From: Rhodocyclaceae bacterium
Lineage (GTDB): Bacteria > Pseudomonadota > Gammaproteobacteria > Burkholderiales > Rhodocyclaceae
Reading direction: 5' to 3'
Assembly (NCBI GenBank): GCA_023150275.1
Contig: JAKLLG010000002.1
Location: forward strand, 76,511-140,510
Length of the DNA: 64,000 nt
Every line of letters starts with the position of its first letter. Within the stretch, counting starts at the first letter, position 1. This document shows positions 32,667 through 41,926 of this stretch, one piece after another. Position numbers and translations under genes: made by a program. The notes under the pieces were generated by a model. The model was not told the origin of the DNA. It made no database searches and saw nothing but the letters and a program-made list of their open reading frames with translations.

Positions 32667-35126
32667 ATGGAACAGGCTGCCGCGAAGAACGATGTTGACG
32701 CTCTTCTTGCCGAGGGTGACCGGCTATATGTATCAGGGGCGCTTGCCGAAGCAGTCAAGGCCTATGAAAGCGCGGTCATGATCAATCCCGAATCGGCCGA
32801 TGCACAGTTTAAGCTCGGGCGAGGGTATGTCGCCCTCGATCTTCCCGAGCAGGCCGAGAAAAGCTATCGTAGTGTCCTGACGATTCAGCCAGCGCATGCT
32901 GAAGCGGCCAACAATCTCGGTGTCGTCGCTTTCGATCGGCGAGCATTCGCCGAGGCCGAGCAATTCTTCCGCAAAGCGCTCGCGGAGCGGGTTGATTACT
33001 TTGAGGCGCACTTGAATCTGGGACAGGTGCTGGTGGAGGCTGAGCGTTTTGTCGAGGCCCGCTATCATCTCGGCCGAGCCTGCGCACTCGCGCCGCAATC
33101 ATCGTTCGCCGCCGAACTGCTGGGCAAGGTGCTGCTGCTGTCCGGCGTGATCAGCAAGGCCGTGGAGTCGCTTGAGCGTGCAATTTCCATTGACGGGCAG
33201 TTGCCCAACCCCTGGGCGCTTCTGGGGGTCTGCCGGTTGCGTCAGGGGGATTTTGCGGGTGCTGAAAAAGCCTATAAAGAATCGCTGAGGCGTTCTCCGA
33301 CGCACTTTTACGCGTGGCAGAGTTACTTGCTGATGACAAACTATGCGTGCCGAGACAAAAACGAGATTTATGCCTTGCACCGTGCTTTTGGCGAGGCGAT
33401 GGCAGGTGAGAAATCATGGCTGCCGTTCAGCAATCGCCCTGATCCCGGGCGCCGCCTGAGAGTCGGCTTTGTGAGTGCGGATTTCCGATTTCACTCTGTC
33501 AGCTACTTCATCGGCAGCGTTCTGCCCGAAGTGAGTCGAAGCGATTTCGAGCTTTGGGCTTACTACAACTATTCAAAATCCGATTTGCGGACTGCGGAAA
33601 TGAAGCGGTCTTTCTATGCATGGCGTGATATCCACGGCCGAAGTGACGCCGAGGTTGCGAGGCAGATACGAGACGATGGCATCGACATCCTGTTTGACCT
33701 GTCGGGGCATACGTCGCACACCCGGCTGGCCGTGTTCGCGCAGAAGCCAGCGCCGGTTCAGGTGAGTTGGATTGGTTATCCGAATACTACCGGACTGACA
33801 CAGATCGACTATCGCCTAACCGATGCCCTGGTTGACCCGCAGGGGGATGCTGACGCGTTTCACACTGAGCAACTGTGGCGTCTGCCGCATGGTTTTCTCT
33901 GCTATTGGCCGCCGTCATGGGCTCCCCGCGTTGCACCGTTGCCATTCCGCACCCTGGGCTACATCACCTTCGGGTCGTTCAATAATCGCCAGAAAATCGG
34001 CGTTGAATGTGTAGCCTTGTGGGCAAAGGTGCTTCTCGCGGTTCCTGATTCGCGCTTGCTGATCAAGTCTGTCTTTGGGGTTGATGAGCGGGCGTCACGG
34101 GATGCGCTCGTCAATCAGTTCGTTTCGCTCGGCATCGCTGCCGAACGGATCCGGATCGAATCCGCCAAGGCGTCGCAAGAGGAACATCTCGAGATGTACA
34201 GCGAGATCGATATCGCTCTGGATACCTTTCCCTACCATGGCGTCACGACGACGTGCGAGGCGCTTTGGATGGGCGTGCCCGTTGTCTCCAGGCAGGGGGA
34301 TCGGCATGTGTCTCGTGTCGGGGCGAGTCTCCTTACGAATGCCGGCTTGGCTGATCTCATCGCCGACAGCGACGAGCAGTTTGTCGAGATTGCGAGCCAA
34401 CTGTCGGTGGATCTTGATTCCCTGAGTGCCATTCGTGGGGCCTTGCGTGAGGTCGTCAAAACCAGCCGCCTGACGAATGGTGCCTCCATGGCCGACGATC
34501 TCTCATCGGCCATGCGGAGAATGTGGGATATCTACTGCGAGCAGGCAAAGGCGCAACAGGGCGAGAACGAAGATACGGGCTTCGACGACGATGAGCGCGT
34601 TACCGATGGTGAGACCACGCGTCTCATCATCGGGGGGGGCGAGCCGCGCGACGGGTGGCAGTGTTTCTCTTCAGAGCCGGGCGATGGTATTGCCTTCGAT
34701 GGGGATCTCGGCGATCTCGGGCGGTTCGCTACCGATACGTACAGCGAGGTGTATTGCACGCATATTGCCCAGCGCCTTGCCCAAGCAGATCTGCAGGCGT
34801 ACCTGAAGGACTTGCACCGGATTCTGCGACCGGGCGGAAAACTGTATCTTTCCGTTCCGGATCTTGATGCTTTGGCCTGGATGTTCAGCAGCCCGCTTTA
34901 TGCGAAGACGCACAAATTCCAGCTTATGCGCCTGATGTTTGGCCGGCAGGATGACGCTCTCGATTTCAACCACGTCGGGCTAAATGCAGATTTCCTGAGT
35001 GACTTCCTTCGCATTGCGGGATTTTCGCGAATCGAGCATGTCGAATCCTTCGGTCTCTTTGAGGACGTGAGTACATTGCAGGTGAACGGTACCCTCGTTT
35101 CGCTGAACCTAATTGCCATCAAGTAA
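32667..35126 (+). CDS. TPR-O-GlcNAc-transferase-like (GT41) protein fused to a methyltransferase
   Basis: An 819-aa cytoplasmic protein. Residues about 8-230 are TPR repeats (AVKAYESAVMINPESADAQF, LTIQPAHAEAANNLGVVAF). A GT41 SPINDLY/OGT catalytic region follows (about 260-620: VGFVSADFRFHSVSYF, FDLSGHTSHTRL, DTFPYHGVTTTCEALWMGVP). After an acidic linker (about 625-650) comes a class I SAM methyltransferase-like domain (about 655-819: IGGGEPRDGW, GDLGDLGRF, LHRILRPGGKLYLSVPDLD). OGT-like enzymes sugar-modify Ser/Thr of proteins. Position after the pilin/ABC genes suggests pilin or surface-protein modification, unproven. ATG at 32667 follows GGAAAG with good spacing. Confidence 0.88.
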   Translation: MEQAAAKNDVDALLAEGDRLYVSGALAEAVKAYESAVMINPESADAQFKLGRGYVALDLPEQAEKSYRSVLTIQPAHAEAANNLGVVAFDRRAFAEAEQFFRKALAERVDYFEAHLNLGQVLVEAERFVEARYHLGRACALAPQSSFAAELLGKVLLLSGVISKAVESLERAISIDGQLPNPWALLGVCRLRQGDFAGAEKAYKESLRRSPTHFYAWQSYLLMTNYACRDKNEIYALHRAFGEAMAGEKSWLPFSNRPDPGRRLRVGFVSADFRFHSVSYFIGSVLPEVSRSDFELWAYYNYSKSDLRTAEMKRSFYAWRDIHGRSDAEVARQIRDDGIDILFDLSGHTSHTRLAVFAQKPAPVQVSWIGYPNTTGLTQIDYRLTDALVDPQGDADAFHTEQLWRLPHGFLCYWPPSWAPRVAPLPFRTLGYITFGSFNNRQKIGVECVALWAKVLLAVPDSRLLIKSVFGVDERASRDALVNQFVSLGIAAERIRIESAKASQEEHLEMYSEIDIALDTFPYHGVTTTCEALWMGVPVVSRQGDRHVSRVGASLLTNAGLADLIADSDEQFVEIASQLSVDLDSLSAIRGALREVVKTSRLTNGASMADDLSSAMRRMWDIYCEQAKAQQGENEDTGFDDDERVTDGETTRLIIGGGEPRDGWQCFSSEPGDGIAFDGDLGDLGRFATDTYSEVYCTHIAQRLAQADLQAYLKDLHRILRPGGKLYLSVPDLDALAWMFSSPLYAKTHKFQLMRLMFGRQDDALDFNHVGLNADFLSDFLRIAGFSRIEHVESFGLFEDVSTLQVNGTLVSLNLIAIK

Positions 35127-35130
35127 GCCT

Positions 35131-37083
35131 ATGGGTAAAAAATCGAAGCGTTCCGGGCCGTTTGCGGCAGCCAAGGCGGATCCGGAATCGATTGCGCTGA
35201 TGCGTTTGGTCGACGCTGAAAAGCATGCAGAAGTTGAGACAGCCGCCAACCGCATTTTGGCAAAGCGGCCGCGCCACTTGCTGGCGATGAAGGCGCTTGG
35301 ATTTGCGTTGATCGGCTTGCAGCGTTTCGAAGAGGCGCTTCCGTTGATTGAGTTTTCGATTCAATTGAACCCTCGCGACCCCGAGTTGCACAACAACCTC
35401 GGCATCGTGCTGTCGATGCTGATGCGCTGGGAAGATTCCCTGAGCGCATTCAACGATGCGCTGGCGCTGCAAGGGGACGATCCGGAGACCCTGCGGAACC
35501 TCGGGGTGGCCTACTCCCGAATGCATCGCTGGAACGATGCGGTGCCGCCCCTCCTCAAGGCGATCGAATGCCACCCGGGGGATTTTGTCGAGGCCGTGGT
35601 CGTTCTTGCCGATGTATTGGCCGCCGCCAATCGAGTCGATGAAGCCTGGACCTGCTACAACGAACTCTGGCGGAACGATCCCGAGGACATGGCAGCCCTG
35701 TCGTCGTTGTTAGGGGTCTGCCTCCGACGTTGTGATTGGCAGAGCTTCCAGGAACATTTGGCACTGATCAGGCAGAAAACCAGCGATTTCTCGACCGGGG
35801 CGTATGCAAATCCTTTTTCTCCCCTCGCCTGGCCGGGCCTCGATCGGGCCAGCCTGAAGGTGATTGCCGTCAACTATGTCCCCTCTCGGATTCCCGCCTC
35901 TTTTCTTGCCGACAGGAAAGCATTGCCGGCAATTCCTCCGGCAGCACGCGTGGAACGCCTGAAGATCGGTTATTTTTCCGCAGACTTCCGGAATCATCCC
36001 GTCGGGCAACTGGTCGTCAAGGCGTTCGAATCTCACGACCGTTCTCGCTTCGAGGTTTTTGGATATTCTCTTGGTATCGATGATGCAAGCCCGCTGCGGC
36101 AACGCCTGGCTAATGCTTTTGAGCATTTTGTCGATCTGTCCGCCGCGGGTTTTTCCGAAACGGCCAAGCGCATCCAGTCTGATGGCATCCACATTCTTGT
36201 CGATCTGAACGGATGGACCGCGGATGGCCGCCCGGAGTCACTGGCGATGCGCTGTGCTCCGATACAGGTCAATTGGCTTGGCTATCCTGGAACGATGGGC
36301 CACCCCCGTCTCGCGGACTATCTGCTTGGAGATCGGGTGGTTACGCCGTTAGAAGATGCTCCGCATTACACCGAGACGCTTGTGAATCTGCCGGGCTCCT
36401 ACATGCCGGTGGATACGCTGAATCTGCCAGGTACTGCCCCGTCCAGGCGGGATGCGGGTCTTCCGGATACTGGCTTCGTCTATTGTTCGTTCAACAACAG
36501 CTACAAATTCAACCCTGAGGTTTTTGACCTCTGGGTCCGGATTCTCGATGCGACGCCTGGCAGCGTGTTGTGGCTGAGCCACCCCCCGGGGGAGGCCGGC
36601 GATCGTTTGCGGCAGGAAATCAAGTTGCGCGGAATTGATCCTGACCGACTTGTTCTGGCTAGCCGCGTGCAGGATCTCGCTGAGCATCATGCGCGCATCC
36701 AGCTTGCCGATCTCGCGCTCGATACCTTCCCGTATAACTCGCACTCGACTGGAGTCGATGCCCTTTGGTGTGGCGTGCCGATGGTTTCCCTGTACGGATG
36801 CACATTCCCCGGGCGCGTTGCCGCTAGCCTCCTCAAGGCAGCCGGACTGGATGAACTGATCGCGAATTCAAAAGATGAGTATTTCCGTATTGCAGTTGAT
36901 CTCTTTGACCATCCGGAGCGTCTGCAAAAATACAAGGATCATCTGGCGCTAAGAGGTGCCTTGCCACTTTTCGACACTCCAGCATTCACCTCCGGGCTGG
37001 AACAGGCGTATCTGCAGATGTGGGATCAGTTCTCAAACGGGGTTCGTCGTCCGATCGTCGTAGATGTGCCAGGCAATCACTAA
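35131..37083 (+). CDS. Second TPR-O-GlcNAc-transferase-like (GT41) protein
   Basis: A 650-aa paralogue of the preceding GT41 enzyme without the methyltransferase tail. A Lys-rich start (MGKKSKRS) precedes TPR repeats (about 30-200; FSIQLNPRDPELHNNLGIVL) and the OGT catalytic region (about 270-640: IGYFSADFRNHPVGQL, LVDLNGWTADGRPE, YCSFNNSYKFNPE, DTFPYNSHSTGVDALWCGVP). It starts 4 nt after the first enzyme. Two adjoining OGT-like genes suggest two protein substrates or a heteromeric enzyme. Confidence 0.9.
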   Translation: MGKKSKRSGPFAAAKADPESIALMRLVDAEKHAEVETAANRILAKRPRHLLAMKALGFALIGLQRFEEALPLIEFSIQLNPRDPELHNNLGIVLSMLMRWEDSLSAFNDALALQGDDPETLRNLGVAYSRMHRWNDAVPPLLKAIECHPGDFVEAVVVLADVLAAANRVDEAWTCYNELWRNDPEDMAALSSLLGVCLRRCDWQSFQEHLALIRQKTSDFSTGAYANPFSPLAWPGLDRASLKVIAVNYVPSRIPASFLADRKALPAIPPAARVERLKIGYFSADFRNHPVGQLVVKAFESHDRSRFEVFGYSLGIDDASPLRQRLANAFEHFVDLSAAGFSETAKRIQSDGIHILVDLNGWTADGRPESLAMRCAPIQVNWLGYPGTMGHPRLADYLLGDRVVTPLEDAPHYTETLVNLPGSYMPVDTLNLPGTAPSRRDAGLPDTGFVYCSFNNSYKFNPEVFDLWVRILDATPGSVLWLSHPPGEAGDRLRQEIKLRGIDPDRLVLASRVQDLAEHHARIQLADLALDTFPYNSHSTGVDALWCGVPMVSLYGCTFPGRVAASLLKAAGLDELIANSKDEYFRIAVDLFDHPERLQKYKDHLALRGALPLFDTPAFTSGLEQAYLQMWDQFSNGVRRPIVVDVPGNH

Positions 37084-38986
37084 GAATCGAATTTTTTTTC
37101 AGCTGCTGGCTCTTGCCGGAGCGTCGCTGTGGCTGGTGACGCATCCCTACCGGGGGCTATTTCAGGACGCCAACCTATATACCCTCATGGCGCTGAGGTG
37201 GCTTGAGGGGGCGGCTTACGCCCGGGACCCGTTCTTCGTGTTCGGAGCACAGGACGCCTATTCCGTTTTCTCACCGATCCACGGTGTGCTGATCCGAGTA
37301 TTTGGAGTTTCCGGCGCCTCCACCTTTTTGGTTCTGATCGGTGGATTTTCGTGGCTGTCTGCCTCATGGCTTGTCGCCAGGCGCATTTTCTCTGACCGAT
37401 TCCCGTTTGGCGTATTCTTTCTGTGTTCTGCCGCGCTCTCGCTCAGCTATTCTCCCGTCGGCGGTACGTTTGTCCTGAATGAGAGTTTTGCCACAGCACG
37501 AATTGTTGCTATTCCGCTGGGTATTGCAGCCGTTGCGCTAGGCGCGAACAGGCCCGCGGCGTGGCTGCTGGCGCTCTTTGCAACGGCATTGCATCCGTTG
37601 CTGGGGGTGTGGCCGCTACTGCTTCTGGCTTCCGTTAGATTCTCCGATAGCAAGCTGGCTGCGCTAGCAGCCATTGCGTTTTGTTCATTGTTGATCGCTG
37701 CCGTTCTTGGCAGAGAGACGCTCTTTCATCCGCTATCTGCCGAGCGTCTGAATCTGTTGCGTGATTCGACGGTCGATTTGCTGGTCAGCGGCGAGGGTGC
37801 GAATGCTGCGCTGTTCTGGCTGGCGGCATTGCTCGTTGGCTCCCTGTTCGGTGCTCATCATTTCCGACGGTGCTATCTCCTCATCGCATTCCTTTCGGCA
37901 CTTGCCTACCTTCTCTCCCTGATTGCTTCGTTGTATTACCCGATCGAACTGCTCCTTCAGGTCCAGCCCTGGCGCGCCATGTGGCTGGCGATATTCTTCG
38001 CTGTCGTGGCGATAGTTGATGTCGCCTGGGTGTTGTGTCGCAGCGATCGTGTCGGTTGGTGTTATGTGCTGCTGATCGGATCACTCCTGCTTGTCTGCAA
38101 GCCAGTTGCCGGGCCGCTGCTTTTTCTGGGGTATGTGCTTGTTCGTCAGGTGCCCGCCATCAAGTTCCTGTTACAGCCCGCTTCAAGGAGCGCGCTTCTG
38201 CTCGCCATAGCGACCGCTGTGCTTGCCTTGCCGGCATGGTTGGCCGACGTGCAACTTGATGGCGAGAGTTTGAGTCTCTTTGGCTGGACGGCGGGAGATA
38301 CGCTACGCGGCGTTATCGGCGGCACGGGCTACGGGGTTGGTCCGATGCTGATCGTCGCCCTGTTGATTCATGCGGGCTCGCAGCGCTGGCTCCTGCTGCT
38401 GTCGATTCCAATGGTAGTGTGGGTCTTCCTGCATTGGGATACGAGAGCTGCGCCTACGCGGGTGTGGGAGGATGGCCTGCGGGTCCCCGCGCCGGGAGTG
38501 ATTCCTGGCTTGCAGCGGGGGCAAACGGTATATTGGCCAAATAATCTGGCACAGACTTGGTTCGGTCTTGGTACCGCTGGTTATATAGGCGGATATCACC
38601 TTTCAGGCCTCGTCTTTTCTGCGGATAAGACCGCCTTGGTCGTGGCGCGCCTGGAGCGTGCAGCTGTGGCCTCGGTCATACAGGGGCCACCGTCTGGTAG
38701 CGGTGACTACAAGGTGGCACTGGTGGAATTTCGACAGCAGCATGCCCAGCGAGATTTTGGCAAGAGGCATGTCGGTAACTATCTTTCCGACGCAATGTCG
38801 GTCAGCGGGGTGCGGGTGCTTTGCGCTGATCCGGATCTGGACTGGGTCGTTGCCGATTTTCCGACGGTACCGGGCGGCGCCGGGCTGGGTTTCGAGGTGC
38901 CATGGGAGCCCCGAGTTCAGCACTATGCCTACGCCTGTTCCCAGTTGCGTAGTGAGCCCGGGAGCGGAGTTCAGTCGGCGCCCTGA
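37064..38986 (+). CDS. Large polytopic membrane protein, unknown (glycan-related context)
   Basis: A 640-aa inner-membrane protein with about 11-13 hydrophobic segments from residue 9 to 460 and a hydrophilic C-terminal part. The ATG lies 20 nt inside the OGT gene, so it is co-translated. An early loop GLFQDANLYTLMALRWLEG resembles acidic first-loop patterns of GT-C membrane glycosyltransferases, but I cannot identify catalytic residues. Its 3' end overlaps the convergent membrane gene by 16 nt. Function unknown; a glycosyl- or polymer-transfer role is guessed from neighbours. Confidence 0.7.
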   Translation: MCQAITKNRIFFQLLALAGASLWLVTHPYRGLFQDANLYTLMALRWLEGAAYARDPFFVFGAQDAYSVFSPIHGVLIRVFGVSGASTFLVLIGGFSWLSASWLVARRIFSDRFPFGVFFLCSAALSLSYSPVGGTFVLNESFATARIVAIPLGIAAVALGANRPAAWLLALFATALHPLLGVWPLLLLASVRFSDSKLAALAAIAFCSLLIAAVLGRETLFHPLSAERLNLLRDSTVDLLVSGEGANAALFWLAALLVGSLFGAHHFRRCYLLIAFLSALAYLLSLIASLYYPIELLLQVQPWRAMWLAIFFAVVAIVDVAWVLCRSDRVGWCYVLLIGSLLLVCKPVAGPLLFLGYVLVRQVPAIKFLLQPASRSALLLAIATAVLALPAWLADVQLDGESLSLFGWTAGDTLRGVIGGTGYGVGPMLIVALLIHAGSQRWLLLLSIPMVVWVFLHWDTRAAPTRVWEDGLRVPAPGVIPGLQRGQTVYWPNNLAQTWFGLGTAGYIGGYHLSGLVFSADKTALVVARLERAAVASVIQGPPSGSGDYKVALVEFRQQHAQRDFGKRHVGNYLSDAMSVSGVRVLCADPDLDWVVADFPTVPGGAGLGFEVPWEPRVQHYAYACSQLRSEPGSGVQSAP

Positions 38987-40647
38987 CGATATCTCTCCAA
39001 CTGTAATTGCGGGCGCTCACCCGGCGGGACTCGATAGCTTGTCCCAAAAGCGCTGACGCCGGAATGCTCCGCGCCGGGGAAGAATTTGTCGATGAACTTT
39101 CGGTCAAGACGCCGCCCGCGACTCAGGAAAACGGTCGGTGATGCATGCATGTCCGGGGGGTTCTGTGCGACAAAATATCCCCAGTTTCCAATGGCATTCT
39201 TGAACAGAATCTCGTCAGGGGCGATGTGGTGCGGAGGAAGCTGATTCCAATGGTCGCCCGTGTAACGCGCCATGATCAGGCCTTTTGCCGGGAAGAGCAG
39301 GATCAGGCTGAGGAGTGCTGCGCGTGCGAGAGGCAGGTGGTCGTTCGGGGGGGAAGCCAGTTTTCCGCCTTCGACGAAAAACGCTGTTGCAAGCAAGGGA
39401 AGCACTAGCCAGGCCGGATGGAAATAGCGATAGCCCCAGCCAAAACCTTGGTCGAAGGGGATAAAAAAATAACCGAAGAAAGTGAGCAGGCCGGATCCCG
39501 CGAGCAGCAAGATGCGTTTGTCGCGGCATCTGTTGCAGGCCATACAGGCAAGCAATACCAGGCCCGGCACGGACGTTAGCCAGAGTTTGACGGTTCCCGC
39601 AGCCCGCCAGATGAGAATATTGCTGTCAGGCAGCACAAATGCACTGGAGCCGAATGCGCTAACGGCCGTCAATGTAGTGCTGGTCTGATCGACGACGCTG
39701 CTTGCGGCGGCACACCCGGGGGAGCATTGGGCACCAAGGCGCAGATATGCCCAACCCACTCCCACAAGCAACGACACCGGCAGATAGCCGGCTACAAGCG
39801 GTATCAGGGATTCTCGTGTTCGGGTGACAAGAAGCCAAGCAAGCCATGGAAGCGCAAAAAGCACATGGGGTAGCGGATTGTGGAGAATCAGCGCGAACGA
39901 GCCGATCAATCCGGCCAGAAATGTATTTTGAGTACCGGGGCGCAGGAGGAGCCAGACAAAGACCGCATTGAGCAGTAGATGGGCGGGCATCGCATAGAAG
40001 GTCACGCCGTTGAAAAAAAATGCCGACGAGGCGAGCGCGAGCAACAGCGTAAGACCTTGAGCTCTGGAGTCCGGAAATAATTCACCTGAAATGAGCCAGA
40101 GGACGTAGAGCGAGAGCCCGACAACCATCGGATTGCAGAGCCACGGCAAGCCAATGGCGGCAAATGGCGCCAGGAGAAGGGAAAAACCCGGCCAGTACGG
40201 AGACAGCAGGCGCCCCTGCTTCCAGTCCGATATGAAGAGGTTGTCCGCTCCAAAAATATGCGGGAGCCACTCGGGTGGGTAGGTTGCGAAGAGGTGCCCC
40301 TCGGCGAAGGAATGCGCCTGGAACCACAGCAGATACTCGTCGGTCGACAGCGGCTTGCCCTGATAGATCAGGGGTGACAGGGCCGCCAGCGCTGCCGTTG
40401 TCGTCCAGGCGACGCCAACGGGATGCGTGCCGAGCCAGCGAAACAGCCTGTCGTAATGTGCCGTGGCGGTAACGGGCAAAAAGAAAGTCAACGCAATGGC
40501 CAGGAAGAACGGGTAGCTCGTCTGGTCATCCCACTTGAGCATTTCCCAAATCGGACGCCCTTCTTGCGGAAACCAGAGAAGCGCTGCTCCGCAAAGAATC
40601 GTCAGCAGTAACGAATATGAACGCCAGCGATTTCGGTGCTCAGGCAT
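38971..40647 (-). CDS. Polytopic membrane protein, GT39/GT-C-like candidate
   Basis: A 558-aa inner-membrane protein, last gene of the minus-strand glycan operon. About 11-13 membrane helices are visible. The first large loop has STDEYLLWFQAHSFAEGHLF followed by YPPEWLPHI, like the Asp/Glu-bearing loop of ArnT/Pmt-type lipid-sugar transferases. A soluble C-terminal region follows residue 480. ATG at 40647 overlaps the upstream GT4 stop by 8 nt; a longer start at 40710 would lie in that gene. Likely transfers or polymerises a sugar; not proven. Confidence 0.72.
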   Translation of the reverse strand: MPEHRNRWRSYSLLLTILCGAALLWFPQEGRPIWEMLKWDDQTSYPFFLAIALTFFLPVTATAHYDRLFRWLGTHPVGVAWTTTAALAALSPLIYQGKPLSTDEYLLWFQAHSFAEGHLFATYPPEWLPHIFGADNLFISDWKQGRLLSPYWPGFSLLLAPFAAIGLPWLCNPMVVGLSLYVLWLISGELFPDSRAQGLTLLLALASSAFFFNGVTFYAMPAHLLLNAVFVWLLLRPGTQNTFLAGLIGSFALILHNPLPHVLFALPWLAWLLVTRTRESLIPLVAGYLPVSLLVGVGWAYLRLGAQCSPGCAAASSVVDQTSTTLTAVSAFGSSAFVLPDSNILIWRAAGTVKLWLTSVPGLVLLACMACNRCRDKRILLLAGSGLLTFFGYFFIPFDQGFGWGYRYFHPAWLVLPLLATAFFVEGGKLASPPNDHLPLARAALLSLILLFPAKGLIMARYTGDHWNQLPPHHIAPDEILFKNAIGNWGYFVAQNPPDMHASPTVFLSRGRRLDRKFIDKFFPGAEHSGVSAFGTSYRVPPGERPQLQLERYRQGAD

Positions 40648-41824
40648 AGCGGAGGATTTGTTCTTCGAAGGTATGGGGCGATCGTCTCGTCGCTTCCCAT
40701 GTCTGCGCAACGGTATCCATTAGCTGTCGGAAACGCGCGTCAAAAACCTGCGCCGAGAAACGCTCTGCGTTGGTCCGGCAGCGCGCGGGCGATATACCGT
40801 CAATGAGCGACTCGCTTTCGCGGATCGCGGTAGTCAATGCGTCGGCAGATTGTCGCGCGAAAAATATGCCGGTGCCATCATGTTGGCTGGCGGCGTCGAG
40901 TACTGTTTCAAGCGCACCGCCACGCTTCAGGGCTACAACCGGCGTGCCTGCGGCCTGCGCCTCGACAGGAGCAATGCCGAAGTCCTCGTTTGCGGCGAAG
41001 ACGAGCGCGCGGGCGCGTGCGAGATGATCCGCAACAACGGCATCGGGTTGATGCCCGAGAAATTCGATGTTTGGTCTGGCTCGCGCCTTCAATCTGGCCA
41101 GTTCCGGGCCGTCACCGATAACCAGCAGGCGCTTTTCCGGCATCCGGTTGAACGCCTCGACGGCAATGTCCACGCGCTTGTAGGAGACGAGGCGCGATAC
41201 CGAAATGTAGTAGTCGTCACGAGTCGCGGAAACAGAAAAGCGAGAGAGGTCAACCGGAGGGTAGAGCACGATCGCGCGGCGACGGTAGGTTTTCCAGATT
41301 CGCCGGGCGACGTTTTCGGAGTTGGCCATGAAGAGATCGACGTTGTTCGCCGTCTGTCGGTCCCAGTGGCGGAGGTGGTGGAACATCCGGCGTGCCAGCC
41401 AACCCTTCAGCCCCGCATCAATTCCGTAATCGGCGAGATATTCATGGTGCAGATCCCACGCATAGCGCATTGGAGAATGTACGTAACTCACATGAAGCTG
41501 GTCCGCCGTTGTCAGTGCGCCCTTGGCGAACGCATGGCTGCTTGAAACCACGGTGTCGTAACCGCGAAGGTCCAATTGTTCAATTGCGAGCGGCATCAAG
41601 GGCAGACCGTACCAGAAGCGCGACCTGAGTCCGGGAATGCGTTGCAGGAACGTTGTTTCCACATGCTTGACACCCATGCGGAAGCGATTCTCGGGAGAAA
41701 GAAAATCGAACAGCGCGTACAACTGTGCGCCGTCGAGGCCCCGGAGTATCGCGGCGGTGACGCTTTCGGCGCCTCCCCAGGTATCCAGCCAGTCGTGTAC
41801 GACCGCCGCTCGACTGTCTTTCAT
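40640..41824 (-). CDS. GT4 glycosyltransferase, WbaZ-like
   Basis: A 394-aa GT-B glycosyltransferase. The acceptor-side N-terminus VVHDWLDTWGGAESV and the motif HVSYVHSPMRYAWDL are typical of WbaZ-type mannosyltransferases. The donor domain has YYISVSRLVSYKRVD and the E-x7-E motif in EDFGIAPVEAQAAGTPV. A clear AAGGAGAGG precedes its ATG. The 102-nt gap between it and the ColD-like gene holds no other gene. GDP-mannose or a derivative would be a fitting donor, given gmd nearby. Confidence 0.87.
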   Translation of the reverse strand: MKDSRAAVVHDWLDTWGGAESVTAAILRGLDGAQLYALFDFLSPENRFRMGVKHVETTFLQRIPGLRSRFWYGLPLMPLAIEQLDLRGYDTVVSSSHAFAKGALTTADQLHVSYVHSPMRYAWDLHHEYLADYGIDAGLKGWLARRMFHHLRHWDRQTANNVDLFMANSENVARRIWKTYRRRAIVLYPPVDLSRFSVSATRDDYYISVSRLVSYKRVDIAVEAFNRMPEKRLLVIGDGPELARLKARARPNIEFLGHQPDAVVADHLARARALVFAANEDFGIAPVEAQAAGTPVVALKRGGALETVLDAASQHDGTGIFFARQSADALTTAIRESESLIDGISPARCRTNAERFSAQVFDARFRQLMDTVAQTWEATRRSPHTFEEQILRYA

Positions 41825-41926
41825 GTGCCTCTCCTTGCCGAACTCGCCGCGAAAGGAAGTAGAGGTGCCTGCCGAGACTGTACGGCTTTGTGTTCTCTCT
41901 CAAAGCTGCCGGCAGTGAAATACATC

